A DNA stretch of 64,000 nt. It comes from Haladaptatus litoreus (lineage in GTDB: Archaea > Halobacteriota > Halobacteria > Halobacteriales > Haladaptataceae). Of this stretch, positions 34,234-43,119 are shown one piece after another. A program made the position numbers and the translations under genes. How positions within the stretch are numbered: position 1 is the stretch's first letter; every line of letters starts with the position of its first letter. Where the stretch lies: the NCBI RefSeq assembly GCF_900156425.1, contig NZ_FTNO01000004.1, positions 1 to 64,000 of the forward strand. The letters run 5' to 3'. Below the pieces are notes generated by a model that did no database searches, was not told where the DNA came from, and saw only the letters and a list, made by a program, of their open reading frames with translations.

Positions 34234-34796
34234 TCCTCACAATGCCTATATATCCTGAGAAAGCGGAGCAACCATTCTTTATGTCAATCGAAGAATTGCA
34301 GGAACGCCAAGACGCTGGCGACCAGGTCATCGCACACGGCAGCACCAATGAACCATTCGCCGAGATACCTACGTCACAGTTGGACTCCCTTCTCATGCGC
34401 AACAAACAGTGGTTGCTCGAGAATAAGTTTGAGGGCGCGAACTTCGTCGTATATCCCGGAAACAACTTCGACAAAGCCGCACTTGAGGTGATCAGCAAAT
34501 ATCACTACATGGGTGGAATGAATCAGTCAGGCAATGTCAACACGACAGGCGTGAATGGGTTTAACCCACTCGTCATTCCCCGAACGATCGGTCACGATCT
34601 CGAAATCTGCAAACGTGCAGTGAGGCTTGCCGCAGACCACTCTCAATGCACCGTCCTCAACTTCCACAACTTCGACTCTAAGAACACAATAAACGTCAAA
34701 AAGTATGGGACGCTTCTATCGTATATCGATCAGACAAGCGGTATCGAAGCAATTGATTTCACAGATCTTTGGGAGATGCGGCGCACAGAACCGTGA
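34230..34796 (+). pseudogene. Broken duplicate of the polysaccharide deacetylase (C-terminal part)
   Basis: From 34230 the sequence matches the last 185 or so residues of the 49428-50783 protein almost residue for residue (AVLTMPIYPEKAEQPFFMS, then VYPGNNFDKAALEVISKYHY and LWEMRRTEP at the end). The N-terminal Tat lipoprotein signal, linker and first catalytic Asp strand are missing. The open frame of 34044-34796 reads through the junction but lacks a valid start, so no functional enzyme is expected. Confidence 0.85.
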
Positions 34797-34894
34797 ACCA
34801 CTTCCGGAGCAAGCCCTATGTACTCGATCTGCTCTGCCTGTAGGGCGTTTACCACTGTTGGCATTACAGAATCCAATCTAAAGAAAATACAGCG

Positions 34895-35270
34895 AGAGTT
34901 CCACGGGTCAGGTGACCCGTGGGTGAATCGCGTACGCAATCGCCACAACCGGAAGAGTTAGGGCGTCTTCGCACGGTATTCCAATTGGAGGCCATCGTTA
35001 ACAACTTCTCAAAATCCGACTGCAACAAACTCGGTGAGACAGGTGGTGTCGGGCGGTGAGTGAAGCCGCCGACCTTCACGGTTCGGCGAGGTCGTTGTTG
35101 GACGGGAGTGCCGATACGACCGAACACACCGAATCGGGTGTTGTCGCTTCCACGCGACCGAAAGGGAGCGCGAAGGGAATTAAATTCGCCTTCGGTAGTC
35201 GAGTCCATTTTGGACTGTCTCCCAAGATGGTGAAGCCACGGGTCACCCGACCCGTGGTACTTCACTCTCA
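34895..35270. mobile_element. Palindrome-ended non-autonomous element
   Basis: The left palindrome CCACGGGTCAGGTGACCCGT (34901-34920) and the right palindrome CCACGGGTCACCCGACCCGT (35236-35255) are almost identical, about 335 bp apart. Flanks read GAGTT and TACTTCACTC. No ORF is credible. This is the layout of a palindrome-associated (PATE/MITE-like) element related to IS200/IS605, inserted just after the broken deacetylase gene. Confidence 0.7.
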
Positions 35271-35284
35271 TCGAGTATCGAATT

Positions 35285-35690
35285 GACATCCTCCCCGCCC
35301 TGAGGGGCGAGGATTCCTCAAAGAGGATATTCATGTTGCGCTTCAGCCTGTTGGGTACCACCATCAGCGTTAGACGACCAATTGGCCCGGACGTGGCGGA
35401 CTGGGGTTCGACTTTTTTCTCGGGAGAGTGAGACGGCGAAGCCGTCGAACGGTCGAAGACCGGAACTCGAAACCGGGGACCGTCGGTAGTATAGATACGG
35501 CGGGAGGACCGTTAATCTTACCGTTCGTTAAATATCCGGCCCTGCAATCGGCGGCGGTTGACGAATAGGGTATGGGATTAATTCCTGCCTTCAAGGGCGA
35601 GACTTTCTCCTCAAATCTACGTAAGGGGATACGGCGCCGTCGTCGTCTTTGATGCACTGTGAGACGGGAACCCCACAGCTCCACAGAAAA
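35285..35690. mobile_element. Second non-autonomous element or remnant
   Basis: The start GACATCCTCCCCGCCCTGAG and the following GAGGATTCCTCAAAGAGGAT occur again at 40140. Near 35630 GGGGATACGGCGCCGTCGTC matches the left-end core at about 259-278. It therefore combines parts of two end types and is probably nested or recombined. No tnpB remains. Confidence 0.55.
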
Positions 35691-35735
35691 TACACTAACT
35701 ACTTAAGTTAAAGGGGAACCCCGGATCCACAATCA

Positions 35736-35903
35736 ATGCTTTCGTTGAAAGTATGGGAAACAACAATTGGTATGCCATTCCAATCCCAGTGCTTTCGGCT
35801 CCGGTGGATCACAGGTAACGCTGCGTATCCCACAGTAGACTGTAGCTACTGTGGAACACAATTCGGAGTATGGTTTCCAAACATTTGGTTATACACTACC
35901 TGA
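35736..35903 (+). CDS. Possible small protein with CxxC motif (55 aa)
   Basis: The open frame begins MLSLKVWETTIG and has DCSYCGTQFGVWF at residues 35-47. A further Cys lies at 19. It resembles haloarchaeal zinc miniproteins only loosely, and I see no clear promoter. It could be chance. Confidence 0.25.
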   Translation: MLSLKVWETTIGMPFQSQCFRLRWITGNAAYPTVDCSYCGTQFGVWFPNIWLYTT

Positions 35904-35939
35904 TCTGTTGCAAGCACTTCTTGCTAATAAAACAAATAT

Positions 35940-36434
35940 TTAGGCTTTAACTTGTTGGTCGATCCGATCATTTTGGCGTTTCGGAAGGAGTTCACGCCCG
36001 AAGAGTGCATGTTCGAGTGAGAGTGCACCTGGACCGCTAAATACTAAGGAGATCGCAATCAGGGTGAGCGTCAAAGTATATTCATAACCCGTCGGCCCAT
36101 TGTTAACGACTGCAAATCCATTCGGAAGATGAACGAGCAACGTCGCGACAGCCATGTCGACCGCGATCAGGACTGCGACGTACCGCGTGAATAAGCCTAC
36201 TAAGAGTAGGATACCGCCCACCAATTCGACAAGCCCGACAACCCACGCAAAGAGTTCTGGCGCTGGCACACCGAGTTGCGCAAGAAATCCTGCAAATCCG
36301 GCAATGCTGCCGGTTGATTTCGGACCGATACCGAATTTGCCGGCTCCAGCGACAACAAATACGATTCCCATTGCCAGCCGTATGAAAATTGGACTCCAGA
36401 CGGCCCACCTCCTGCTTTGTGCTTGTGATTCCAT
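35940..36434 (-). CDS. DoxX family membrane protein (164 aa)
   Basis: Four hydrophobic helices are visible (about 15-32, 58-80, 85-103 and 118-136), with the DoxX signature RLAMGIVFVVAGAGKFGIGP in helix 1 and ELVGGILLLVGLFTRY in helix 2/3. DoxX proteins are related to quinol-oxidase subunits and to redox-linked membrane proteins in other prokaryotes; here no oxidase genes lie nearby, so the role is open. It is transcribed alone. Confidence 0.88.
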   Translation of the reverse strand: MESQAQSRRWAVWSPIFIRLAMGIVFVVAGAGKFGIGPKSTGSIAGFAGFLAQLGVPAPELFAWVVGLVELVGGILLLVGLFTRYVAVLIAVDMAVATLLVHLPNGFAVVNNGPTGYEYTLTLTLIAISLVFSGPGALSLEHALFGRELLPKRQNDRIDQQVKA

Positions 36435-36644
36435 AATGATTCTCCACTTGCTATATCGTCATTCCAAATATTAAATGTTTGTATATTAATGTGTAGTTTG
36501 CCAAATATGAATTCTAGCCGTTATTACTAATTTTAAATTAGATAAATAAATTATTGGGAATTTTATGACAAATCTTCATTCTTACTACCATAGGACATTC
36601 GTAGATCGTTACTTTGTGCAGTTTAATAATCTACAAGAGATCCT

Positions 36645-36810
36645 TTGACATCCTTCTGGACCTATCGACGCGGGAATCCACGAAGTTGAGGTTGCGCGTT
36701 TTCTCGGTTCTCAGTCGGACTAATTTACTTAATAAAAACGATGGATTAATTGAGAGATACCGAACTAAGGTTGCAGCGTGTATCCCCGCCAAATAGAGCA
36801 AGGCTTTGCG
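36645..36810. repeat. Transposon left-end remnant
   Basis: GACATCCTTCTGGACC and GAGGTTGCGCGTTTTCTCGG partly match the elements at 35285 and 40138 (GACATC..., GGTTGCGCG.AGTTTTCTCGG). Only the left-end-like part survives. Confidence 0.35.
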
Positions 36811-36961
36811 TCTAATTAATCCGTTCCTTTATATAGATGTTTCTAATTAACCATTTAAACTGTTTATTACAGTTTTTGCTTTATCATTTTCCGTTCAAAT
36901 TTGGAGTAGCCGTCATTAGCAGATGAATAGCAATAGTGGATCGCTTGATACGGACAATTGC

Positions 36962-37495
36962 ATGTCCGAACTCAATCGACGAAGGTTTCTTCGAAAAAGT
37001 GCAGCAGTAATTGGTAGTAGTACAACAATAGCAACGATTGCGACAAATCAAACAACCGCCCAATCAACTCACGAAGAATATGAGGAATGCGTTGAACGAC
37101 GGATCCATGAGCAGATTAATAATATTCGAACGGAGCGGGGATTACAATCACTCGGATATAACAACCAACTCGGAGAAGCAGCCGATTATCACAGTCAAGA
37201 CATGATTGATAAGAGCTATTTTTCCCACACCGCTCCAGATGGAGAAACCGTGGGTGATCGTTATCGAAAATTCGAGATATCATGCCAAGCGTGGGGTGAG
37301 AATATTCTCTACAACTACGCAAGCGATGAATCAGCAGCAAGCGCAGCGCAAACGAGTGTTGAGCAGTGGATGCAAAGTGACGGGCACCGACAAAATATCT
37401 TATCCGAAACGTGGGCGACCGAAGGAATTGGCGCACAAGTTGCCTTTGACGGTCGTCTGTATGTGACACAAAACTTCGGAGCTGGGTGCCGATAG
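36962..37495 (+). CDS. Tat-exported CAP/SCP-like protein (177 aa)
   Basis: The Tat signal LNRRRFLRKSAAVIG lies at 4-18 with this start; an in-frame ATG at 36923 would add 13 residues. The CAP domain (about 45-170) shows YHSQDMIDKSYFSHTAPDG, WGENILYNY and SDGHRQNILSETW, keeping the paired His and the Glu of the CAP cavity. CAP proteins are secreted and bind lipids, ions or carbohydrates. No partner gene is adjacent. The N-terminal Asn/Ser-rich part of the longer form would be atypical. Confidence 0.87.
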   Translation: MSELNRRRFLRKSAAVIGSSTTIATIATNQTTAQSTHEEYEECVERRIHEQINNIRTERGLQSLGYNNQLGEAADYHSQDMIDKSYFSHTAPDGETVGDRYRKFEISCQAWGENILYNYASDESAASAAQTSVEQWMQSDGHRQNILSETWATEGIGAQVAFDGRLYVTQNFGAGCR

Positions 37496-37649
37496 CAGAA
37501 ATAACCGGCACCACTGGAAATTGCGTTTCATCGTCCTTCTAAGATAGTTAAATGTAATTCAAACGTAACCTTCTTTTGTTATCTCAATAATATGAATAAC
37601 TAATTATAAATATTTATTATATAAAACAATAAAAAAGTGTCACACGAGT

Positions 37650-37979
37650 ATGAAACGATTCGATGAGAATAACAAACCTACTATGAATTTATCAATCCAA
37701 TACCTCAACAAGTCATTTGGAATCATAGGCAGATTCTTGTTTATTAACGGAATTCATGAAGCATTTTTCTCATCAAACCTCCTCTCGAGCTTTAGCTATT
37801 ACCTCATTATTTTGTTTTTGATCGGATCTGTGATAAACTATATCCGACCTATAGAGACACCATCTGTAACCGATAAAATTCAGGTAATCCGTGAAGTCAT
37901 TTATAGTACGAAAATTTCAATAATGAATCAAAGACTTTCAGGCGCTCTCGGCGGAGAAACAAGGTCCAAAGACGAATAG
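37650..37979 (+). CDS. Hypothetical protein with membrane segments (109 aa)
   Basis: A hydrophobic stretch at about 50-68 (YYLIILFLIGSVINYI) is probably transmembrane, and a weaker one lies at 25-42. The N- and C-termini are basic. No family is recognised. The base composition is strongly AT-rich, unlike core haloarchaeal genes, suggesting transfer or a rapidly evolving gene. The stop is 90 bases before an orphan transposon right end. Confidence 0.45.
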   Translation: MKRFDENNKPTMNLSIQYLNKSFGIIGRFLFINGIHEAFFSSNLLSSFSYYLIILFLIGSVINYIRPIETPSVTDKIQVIREVIYSTKISIMNQRLSGALGGETRSKDE

Positions 37980-38070
37980 TGGTTTCACTATTCATCAGTT
38001 CTACCAGACATCTATGGAAAATAGAAACATTAGTGTCGACGGGCCACTCAACTCGTCCGAACGGGTTCCT

Positions 38071-38124
38071 GCAAAGCGCGTCGTGGAAGCAGGAAGCTCC
38101 GCGATAAAGCGCGGCGTAGTTCAC
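38071..38124 (+). repeat. Orphan right end of the IS200/IS605 family
   Basis: GCAAAGCGCGTCGTGGAAGC, a CGCG hairpin and the terminal AGTTCAC match the right ends at 1682-1729 and 48860-48935. No other part of the element remains. Its last bases supply the stop codon of the convergent gene at 38121-39878. Confidence 0.75.
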
Positions 38125-39878
38125 CGAACCTCTGCGCGTACTTTGCTCTGTTTTCCTGATTCCGTAGAGTCATGAACATATACGGGGTCAACCGGCACTG
38201 AATCCAGTTCCGTCTGTATTTGTGCCTGACCAACCCACTCTTTGAAATCGTTGAACCGTAACTTATGTCGTGTTGGAAGCTTCTCGAACGGCTCCTGACC
38301 CGAAAAGAGGCGCTCATCCAAGTCGAATCGTTCATACATCTCGTCTCGATTGGGCCACGCCGGTTCAACCGGGCGACCAAGCGGAATCCGACGGTGAAGG
38401 AATTGATCGATATTGTTTACGAATGATGAATCGTATGGTTTATCGGGTGGACGATACCGAAGCAGATCCTCATCAAGCCGTTTGATAGCCTTTAATACGG
38501 TCTTCTGGTTGCGAACCGACGGTGGAGTCTGTAAGTGCCATGCCAACAGTTCGATGTCCGCGGCGACGAATGCTTCACAGTATGAATCCGCGAGGTGTGT
38601 CCGAAACGGGAGTGTCGGCTGGTTCTTGATTATAAAGAGATCCATTGCATTGTGGATCGAATTTGTCCGCTTCCAACAGGTCTTGAATTCCTTCTGAAGA
38701 CTCTCTTTAAGCCATATTTCTGGAGCATCCACATACTCACACGGGAATAGCTCAATCATCTGTTTCATCACTTGGTGACGACTATTGGGATAGTAGCCGA
38801 GAGTATCGAGCACGAATTCGATAGGCTCAGGGTCAGATTCTAACCACGGAAGTGGCACGTTGACATCGAATAACTCAAACGACTTCTTTTTGAGAAAGTG
38901 GCCCTTGAAGAGCGTGTCGAAGAGGAGACCATGATACATCGTTTCAACGTTCATCTCCCCAACGTATCCGGCATGGTGGATATGAAGTGATTCCTTGATC
39001 CCTTGAGAATGTCGAACCTTATTTGCGTCGGCGAGCAGGTATCGCTCATCAGGGTCAAAGACGACATGGTCGGCGTCATATTGTTCCGCCAGTTGCTTCG
39101 CTACTACAACTTCATGACAACCAGACATACCGATGGTGTAGCACCGATCGATGTCGGGTACCTGTGAGAGAAGTACTCGCGCATCCGAACCGGCTGAGAG
39201 CAGTAATCCTTTTTCACCTGGATATTTGGATCGTCGTGCTATCGCTCGCTCCAGCCGTTTAGCGAGTTCATCGACATAATCGAATGACTGCGGATTGTAC
39301 GTGAACCTGGAAAGCGTTTCGCAGGTTTCGGAGGTAAGATAGCCATCGAATGGAGCCCGGTGTAATTGCTCGAAACACGTTCGATTCCCAAAAACTGTTC
39401 CTATTTGGAAAAATTCGTTGAGGGACCGCTGATGAAGCCGTGGCTTCGAAATCGTTTGTGCAACAGATGCTGCGTCAGTTCCGAACACTCGCACACCAGC
39501 AGCGTCGGTATAGAAACATTCCCATGACCGAATCGGATCCGTAAGGACGATCGCTTTGCCACCGAATTCGACGACTGCTAGGTACGATCCATTGAGCTTC
39601 GAAAACGCTTCGAAGCCATGCGAGACGGAGTTTTCAAAAAGCCAGTGAGCTGTACTCTCGTAGTGGCTGTCTTGGGCAGATGCATAAACCTCACCCCAGA
39701 TGACACAGAAGCCGCTATCGCACGTGTATGTTGCACTTCGTCCGTGATGCTCTAAATGTGGATCCCTAATACCCACGGTCACCCCATCTCCGCTGTGCAC
39801 CTCATCAAATTCGTCTTCCGATCGAAGGTTAGCGAACTCCTCCCGCGATCCGAAGATGCCGAATAATTCTTTTTGCAT
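38121..39878 (-). CDS. Asparagine-synthase-like protein (585 aa)
   Basis: An N-terminal glutaminase-like (Ntn) region (about 1-160) has FSKLNGSYLAVVEFGGK and LTDPIRSWECFY. The catalytic Cys2 is absent (MQKELFG), so glutamine hydrolysis is not expected. The synthetase-like domain has GLLLSAGSDARVLL (about 224), a degenerate SGGxDS PP-loop in which the second Gly and the final Ser are changed. Such proteins occur among surface-glycan genes in archaea, but no glycosyltransferase is nearby. The stop codon lies within an orphan IS right end, so the C-terminus may have been replaced. The function is uncertain. Confidence 0.75.
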   Translation of the reverse strand: MQKELFGIFGSREEFANLRSEDEFDEVHSGDGVTVGIRDPHLEHHGRSATYTCDSGFCVIWGEVYASAQDSHYESTAHWLFENSVSHGFEAFSKLNGSYLAVVEFGGKAIVLTDPIRSWECFYTDAAGVRVFGTDAASVAQTISKPRLHQRSLNEFFQIGTVFGNRTCFEQLHRAPFDGYLTSETCETLSRFTYNPQSFDYVDELAKRLERAIARRSKYPGEKGLLLSAGSDARVLLSQVPDIDRCYTIGMSGCHEVVVAKQLAEQYDADHVVFDPDERYLLADANKVRHSQGIKESLHIHHAGYVGEMNVETMYHGLLFDTLFKGHFLKKKSFELFDVNVPLPWLESDPEPIEFVLDTLGYYPNSRHQVMKQMIELFPCEYVDAPEIWLKESLQKEFKTCWKRTNSIHNAMDLFIIKNQPTLPFRTHLADSYCEAFVAADIELLAWHLQTPPSVRNQKTVLKAIKRLDEDLLRYRPPDKPYDSSFVNNIDQFLHRRIPLGRPVEPAWPNRDEMYERFDLDERLFSGQEPFEKLPTRHKLRFNDFKEWVGQAQIQTELDSVPVDPVYVHDSTESGKQSKVRAEVR

Positions 39879-40137
39879 CCGTCAACACCACCAAATACTA
39901 CTGCGGAAAAGGAATTTGATCGTCGTACGCGTCGTTTTCCGAATAGCAGGTAGCGATTTCCGTGTCGTAATGTGATTATTACTCGGAATCGTGACTCCGT
40001 CTGTTTGTTCGTTAGCCATTCTCAGACAAATTTATGTGACAAATGAGTCTTTGTTATATACTTCCTGAATTTGCGTAATCAGGTGTTACTGGGAGCATGT
40101 AGTGAGATAAAATCGAGTTATTAGTTGATACGGTTAT
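39879..40137. other. Intergenic region, promoter side of the asparagine-synthase-like gene
   Basis: No gene or repeat seen. Confidence 0.25.
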
Positions 40138-40345
40138 TTGACATCTTCCCTGCGGTAAACGGCGAGGATTCCTCAAAGAGGATATTCAGGTTGCGCGAAG
40201 TTTTCTCGGGAGCGAAGGGCGCTTTCGCGTCCTCCCTCGACGGTTCCCGTCAAATTATGACCAAAGACGTGGGTTTCAGCACGTATAGCCGTGTCAAAGC
40301 GGCCTTCTTACCGATGCGCAATCAGCGTTTCACCAGGAGTATCCC
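40138..40345. repeat. Transposon left-end remnant
   Basis: TGACATCTTCCCTGCGG and GAGGATTCCTCAAAGAGGAT match 35285-35330 nearly base for base, then GGTTGCGCGAAGTTTTCTCG continues as in 36690-36705. The internal part is non-coding. These three remnants define another family of tnpB-less elements. Confidence 0.55.
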
Positions 40346-40519
40346 ATACCTATCTACGAAAAGGTATTTATACCTTTATTTAACTATCTTAAACTAACTA
40401 AAATTACCATGGAATACGATATGGCGTGTACTTGGTATTCTTCAGCTTTGTTTCGCAAATCGTCATACAATGAATATTATGCCGCCCATACTTATTATCA
40501 CTATCGTGTCTGTACATTT

Positions 40520-40849
40520 ATGGCCAAATCGAGTTCGTTCAAGAACAGAGTTCAGAAGAACGCGTTCGGCAACGAGCAAATGTATGTCCATAAGTATCGA
40601 TTCAAATATGACATCACGGGTGAAACAACACTTGAGCAATGCATCATCGACATCATTGCATTCGTCACTGATTATCCACGGGACGAAGCAAGATTACTAG
40701 TTCGTCGACGATGTCAGATCAATATTGACGACCACTTTTCGATGCTTGATCAGCTCGAAAAACCTAAACTCGTCTTCTGGATTGGTTGTCTAAACATTAC
40801 AGTAAATTACGATGGGAGGATACTGGTTCGAAAAAGTAGAACACAGTGA
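40520..40849 (+). CDS. Small HalOD1-like protein (109 aa)
   Basis: The core MYVHKYRFKYDITGETTLEQ is shared with the protein at 49047-49397, as are the spacing to HFSMLDQLEKPKL and the end LNITVNYDGRILV. The alpha-beta layout, ending in a beta hairpin of the VTV-DG-ILV type, resembles HalOD1 output domains but lacks the clear HalOD1 signature. The start is ambiguous: an ATG at 40580 would begin at MYVHKY, and the frame extends up to 40409. Role unknown. Confidence 0.6.
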   Translation: MAKSSSFKNRVQKNAFGNEQMYVHKYRFKYDITGETTLEQCIIDIIAFVTDYPRDEARLLVRRRCQINIDDHFSMLDQLEKPKLVFWIGCLNITVNYDGRILVRKSRTQ

Positions 40850-40975
40850 GAGGGAACCCCACTAATAGATCCTTGAGAACCATTTGAGTATTTGTCGACA
40901 AATGTCTGATGTAGAACTCCATTCCATCGATATGATCCAGAGTGGTAGGAATATTTCGAACAGGAGCAAAAGCGA
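40850..40975. other. Intergenic sequence
   Basis: No feature seen. Confidence 0.2.
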
Positions 40976-41345
40976 GTGATATTCTCCCGCGCCTACAGAC
41001 GCAGCCTTACACAAGCCGGTCTTGCCGGGTTGGGATGTTTATGATTTATACCCCGACGAGGCGCTGGCCATGTCACGGTACCGGTACACCTCTCGTCCGG
41101 AGAATAAACGGGACTTGGAGGTATTTGATTGTTTTGTGTTGACCTGCCTGTCCGAGGGCTTACGTAATTGATGGGCTAACCACTGAATCACCGACCAGAA
41201 TTCAGATTGTCGAGAATTGACGGTTCTCCGTCAATCTGACAAGGAGAGATACGCAGAGAGAACACCTACGAGGTTCGAATAGAACGGTTGACAAATAAAA
41301 ACGGCGATGAAGCCACGTCCTCAAGGACGTGATTTCTCGCCTGAA
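40976..41345 (+). mobile_element. Non-autonomous IS200/IS605-like element (tnpB-less)
   Basis: The left end is GTGATATTCTCCCGCGCCTA and the right end contains CCACGTCCTCAAGGACGTG, a palindrome followed by ATTTCTCGCCTG. The interior shares ordered blocks with 10200-10545 (GGGATGTTTA, CCCCGACG, TTTTGTGTTG, CCGAGGGCTTACGTA). This copy is the better-preserved one. A CGGTTCTCCGTCAATCTGACA block near the right end also recalls the 10430 region. Confidence 0.65.
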
Positions 41346-41816
41346 ATCTCTATTATGGGACGGAAAGGTTGTTGGTCTTTAATCGACTGTTGTCTAGCGA
41401 TTTACTAGTATTAGATAATTAGAGTTATCTTATTGTATATTAGAGAGCGAAGGAGAGCTTCAGATGCTTCTACAGCGGCTATTGAGACTGTTCGGTAGTC
41501 ACTGAACGTATGAATAGTACGACCGAATGTATCGGTGAGCGAGATATTGATAATCTAAATTCACTACCGGGTGCGTCACAAACGGAAGTACACAAATTCG
41601 GTACGCTTGCCAGACTTTCTTAGTTCTGCTTAGTGCAAAATGTGGGAGTATGAGTTACCGTGTCGCGGTGAGCAACTTCGATTGAATATCTGGTGTATAA
41701 GCAGAAGTGGAGTACATGGAATCACTGCCGATGGGTGCACATGAAATACATCCTCACTCAATTGGTGCAGGCGAATGGGCGTGCAGAATCAAGCGTCCCC
41801 TCAGATGACTCTCCGC
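41346..41816. other. Intergenic region
   Basis: No convincing gene. AT-rich at 41400-41450. Confidence 0.25.
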
Positions 41817-42140
41817 CTAGAACCAGTGCTCGGGGAGCTCATCGCGATGCTCATCCATGAGCGTGAGGAGTGGCTGAATCTCATGAAACGCAGGTCCTCG
41901 CGTCACGACATCGGTATCGCGATCCCACTCGATGATGCGTGCATCGTCGAGCATCGGCAAGTGAATATGATACAGTCGCGTTTCGAAGCCAGTTACCTCC
42001 GCATCATCGGTAGCCATCTTCGCAGGGATGTCGGTTGCATCAAGTGGATTTGACGCAAGCAAGTTCATAAGAAGCCGCCGACGGGACGGGCTCGCGAACA
42101 GCTGCAACGACGTATCAAGTTCGACGCACGTTACTTCCAT
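41817..42140 (-). CDS. Winged-helix regulator, DUF7344-like (107 aa)
   Basis: The protein reads LDTSLQLFASPSRRRLLMNL near its start, the typical first helix of DUF7344/ArsR-like haloarchaeal regulators, then LYHIHLPMLDDARIIEWDRD as the second conserved block, with a C-terminal helix LLTLMDEHRDELPEHW. It lacks the usual acidic N-terminal extension. It probably binds DNA; targets are unknown. It sits in a run of minus-strand regulators from 41.8 to 46.7 kb. Confidence 0.75.
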   Translation of the reverse strand: MEVTCVELDTSLQLFASPSRRRLLMNLLASNPLDATDIPAKMATDDAEVTGFETRLYHIHLPMLDDARIIEWDRDTDVVTRGPAFHEIQPLLTLMDEHRDELPEHWF

Positions 42141-42305
42141 ACACAACACCTAGAACCAGATTCCCAAGGCTGTTGGTCTCACTACTACCGGTGGATGATA
42201 CCCCATGGTTCGCGTTCACATACCACTCCGAATGCCAGCAGATAGAATGCCCATGCTCACGCCGATCACAACCAGCTGCGTTCTCGTCCCGCGGTTCGCC
42301 CCGCA

Positions 42306-42917
42306 TTAGTCGGTATCCGCAGTCTCTCGTTTCCGCTTTGCGGCGAGAAACTCCCCAACCAGCGTTTTGAGCGCTCGCCGCAGTCGCTGGGAGCAGGCAT
42401 TCGAACTAATGCCAATTAAATCGGCTAACTCTCCGAGTGTGACATTCCGCGGAATATCCCAGTAGCCTCGTTGGTAGGCTGTCTCGATCACGTCGAACTG
42501 TTGGTCGGTGAGTGTGCCCCCCTTTTCGACTGGCATCACGGGATTGTAGAGCGCGTCCAACTGAATCTGGATATCGTTGTCCTGGCACATCTCCCGAAAC
42601 TCCGCTAACTGTGGTCGGTCATCGAATTGCAGGCGGAACTCCCACTCATTAACATCGCCTTTCCCGCGCAACACTTCTGCCCGACTCTCGATCATCGGTT
42701 GGATGAGCGAATCGACCTCTGGTACCCATCGGATTTCGAAGAGATACCGGTCATCTGCTCGCGTGAGATACTCGGCGCTCTCGGTGAGCGAATCCTCCTG
42801 CAGTGTTGCTTTGATGTTCTCACGTTCGCCGCCTTCGACCCAGAACAGCGGGATGATACCTTCCCGGAGCGGAACGATGCGTTCGAGTTCAATCTCAAGA
42901 CCGCTTCGACACCCCAC
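42306..42917 (-). CDS. HTH-10 (Bat-type) regulator, probably 5' truncated (203 aa)
   Basis: The C-terminal HTH-10 domain (about 145-200) is clear: GGTLTDQQFDVIETAYQRGY, then NVTLGELADLIGISSNACSQ and LRRALKTLVGEFL. The N-terminal regulatory region begins at ELERIVPLREGI, about 20 residues inside what relatives have. The only start available is a GTG at 42917, which lies inside a fused SprT gene fragment. A rearrangement at about 42900 has probably replaced the 5' end, so promoter and expression are doubtful. Confidence 0.7.
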   Translation of the reverse strand: MGCRSGLEIELERIVPLREGIIPLFWVEGGERENIKATLQEDSLTESAEYLTRADDRYLFEIRWVPEVDSLIQPMIESRAEVLRGKGDVNEWEFRLQFDDRPQLAEFREMCQDNDIQIQLDALYNPVMPVEKGGTLTDQQFDVIETAYQRGYWDIPRNVTLGELADLIGISSNACSQRLRRALKTLVGEFLAAKRKRETADTD

Positions 42918-43096
42918 AACACTTCGATCGATTCACCGCCCCAAAGTGGTGGCTCGTCTGCGAGGACTGCGGCGGTCGGATTGCCCGATATCGTCAGTCG
43001 AAGACGGTACGTAACCCCGAACAGTATTGTTGTAGCAAGTGCGGTGGGTCGATTCACGTCGAAGAGGGTGACGGTCGCTTACCAAATTCGGATTAA
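42902..43096 (+). pseudogene. C-terminal fragment of a SprT-like zinc protein
   Basis: On the plus strand the frame reads RFDTPQHFDRFTAPKWWLVC, then EDCGGRIARYRQSKTV and CCSKCGGSIHVEEGDGRL before a TAA. CxxC pairs (C-E-D-C and C-S-K-C) form the zinc ribbon that ends haloarchaeal SprT-like metalloprotease proteins. The HExxH protease part is missing; the fragment starts at the junction with the HTH-10 gene near 42900. Confidence 0.6.
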
Positions 43097-43119
43097 GTAG
43101 CTCTCACCAAGATTGTACG

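Noticed and set aside
39023..39262. Arg/His-rich plus-strand frame
   Set aside because: Antisense to the asparagine-synthase-like gene, without independent support.
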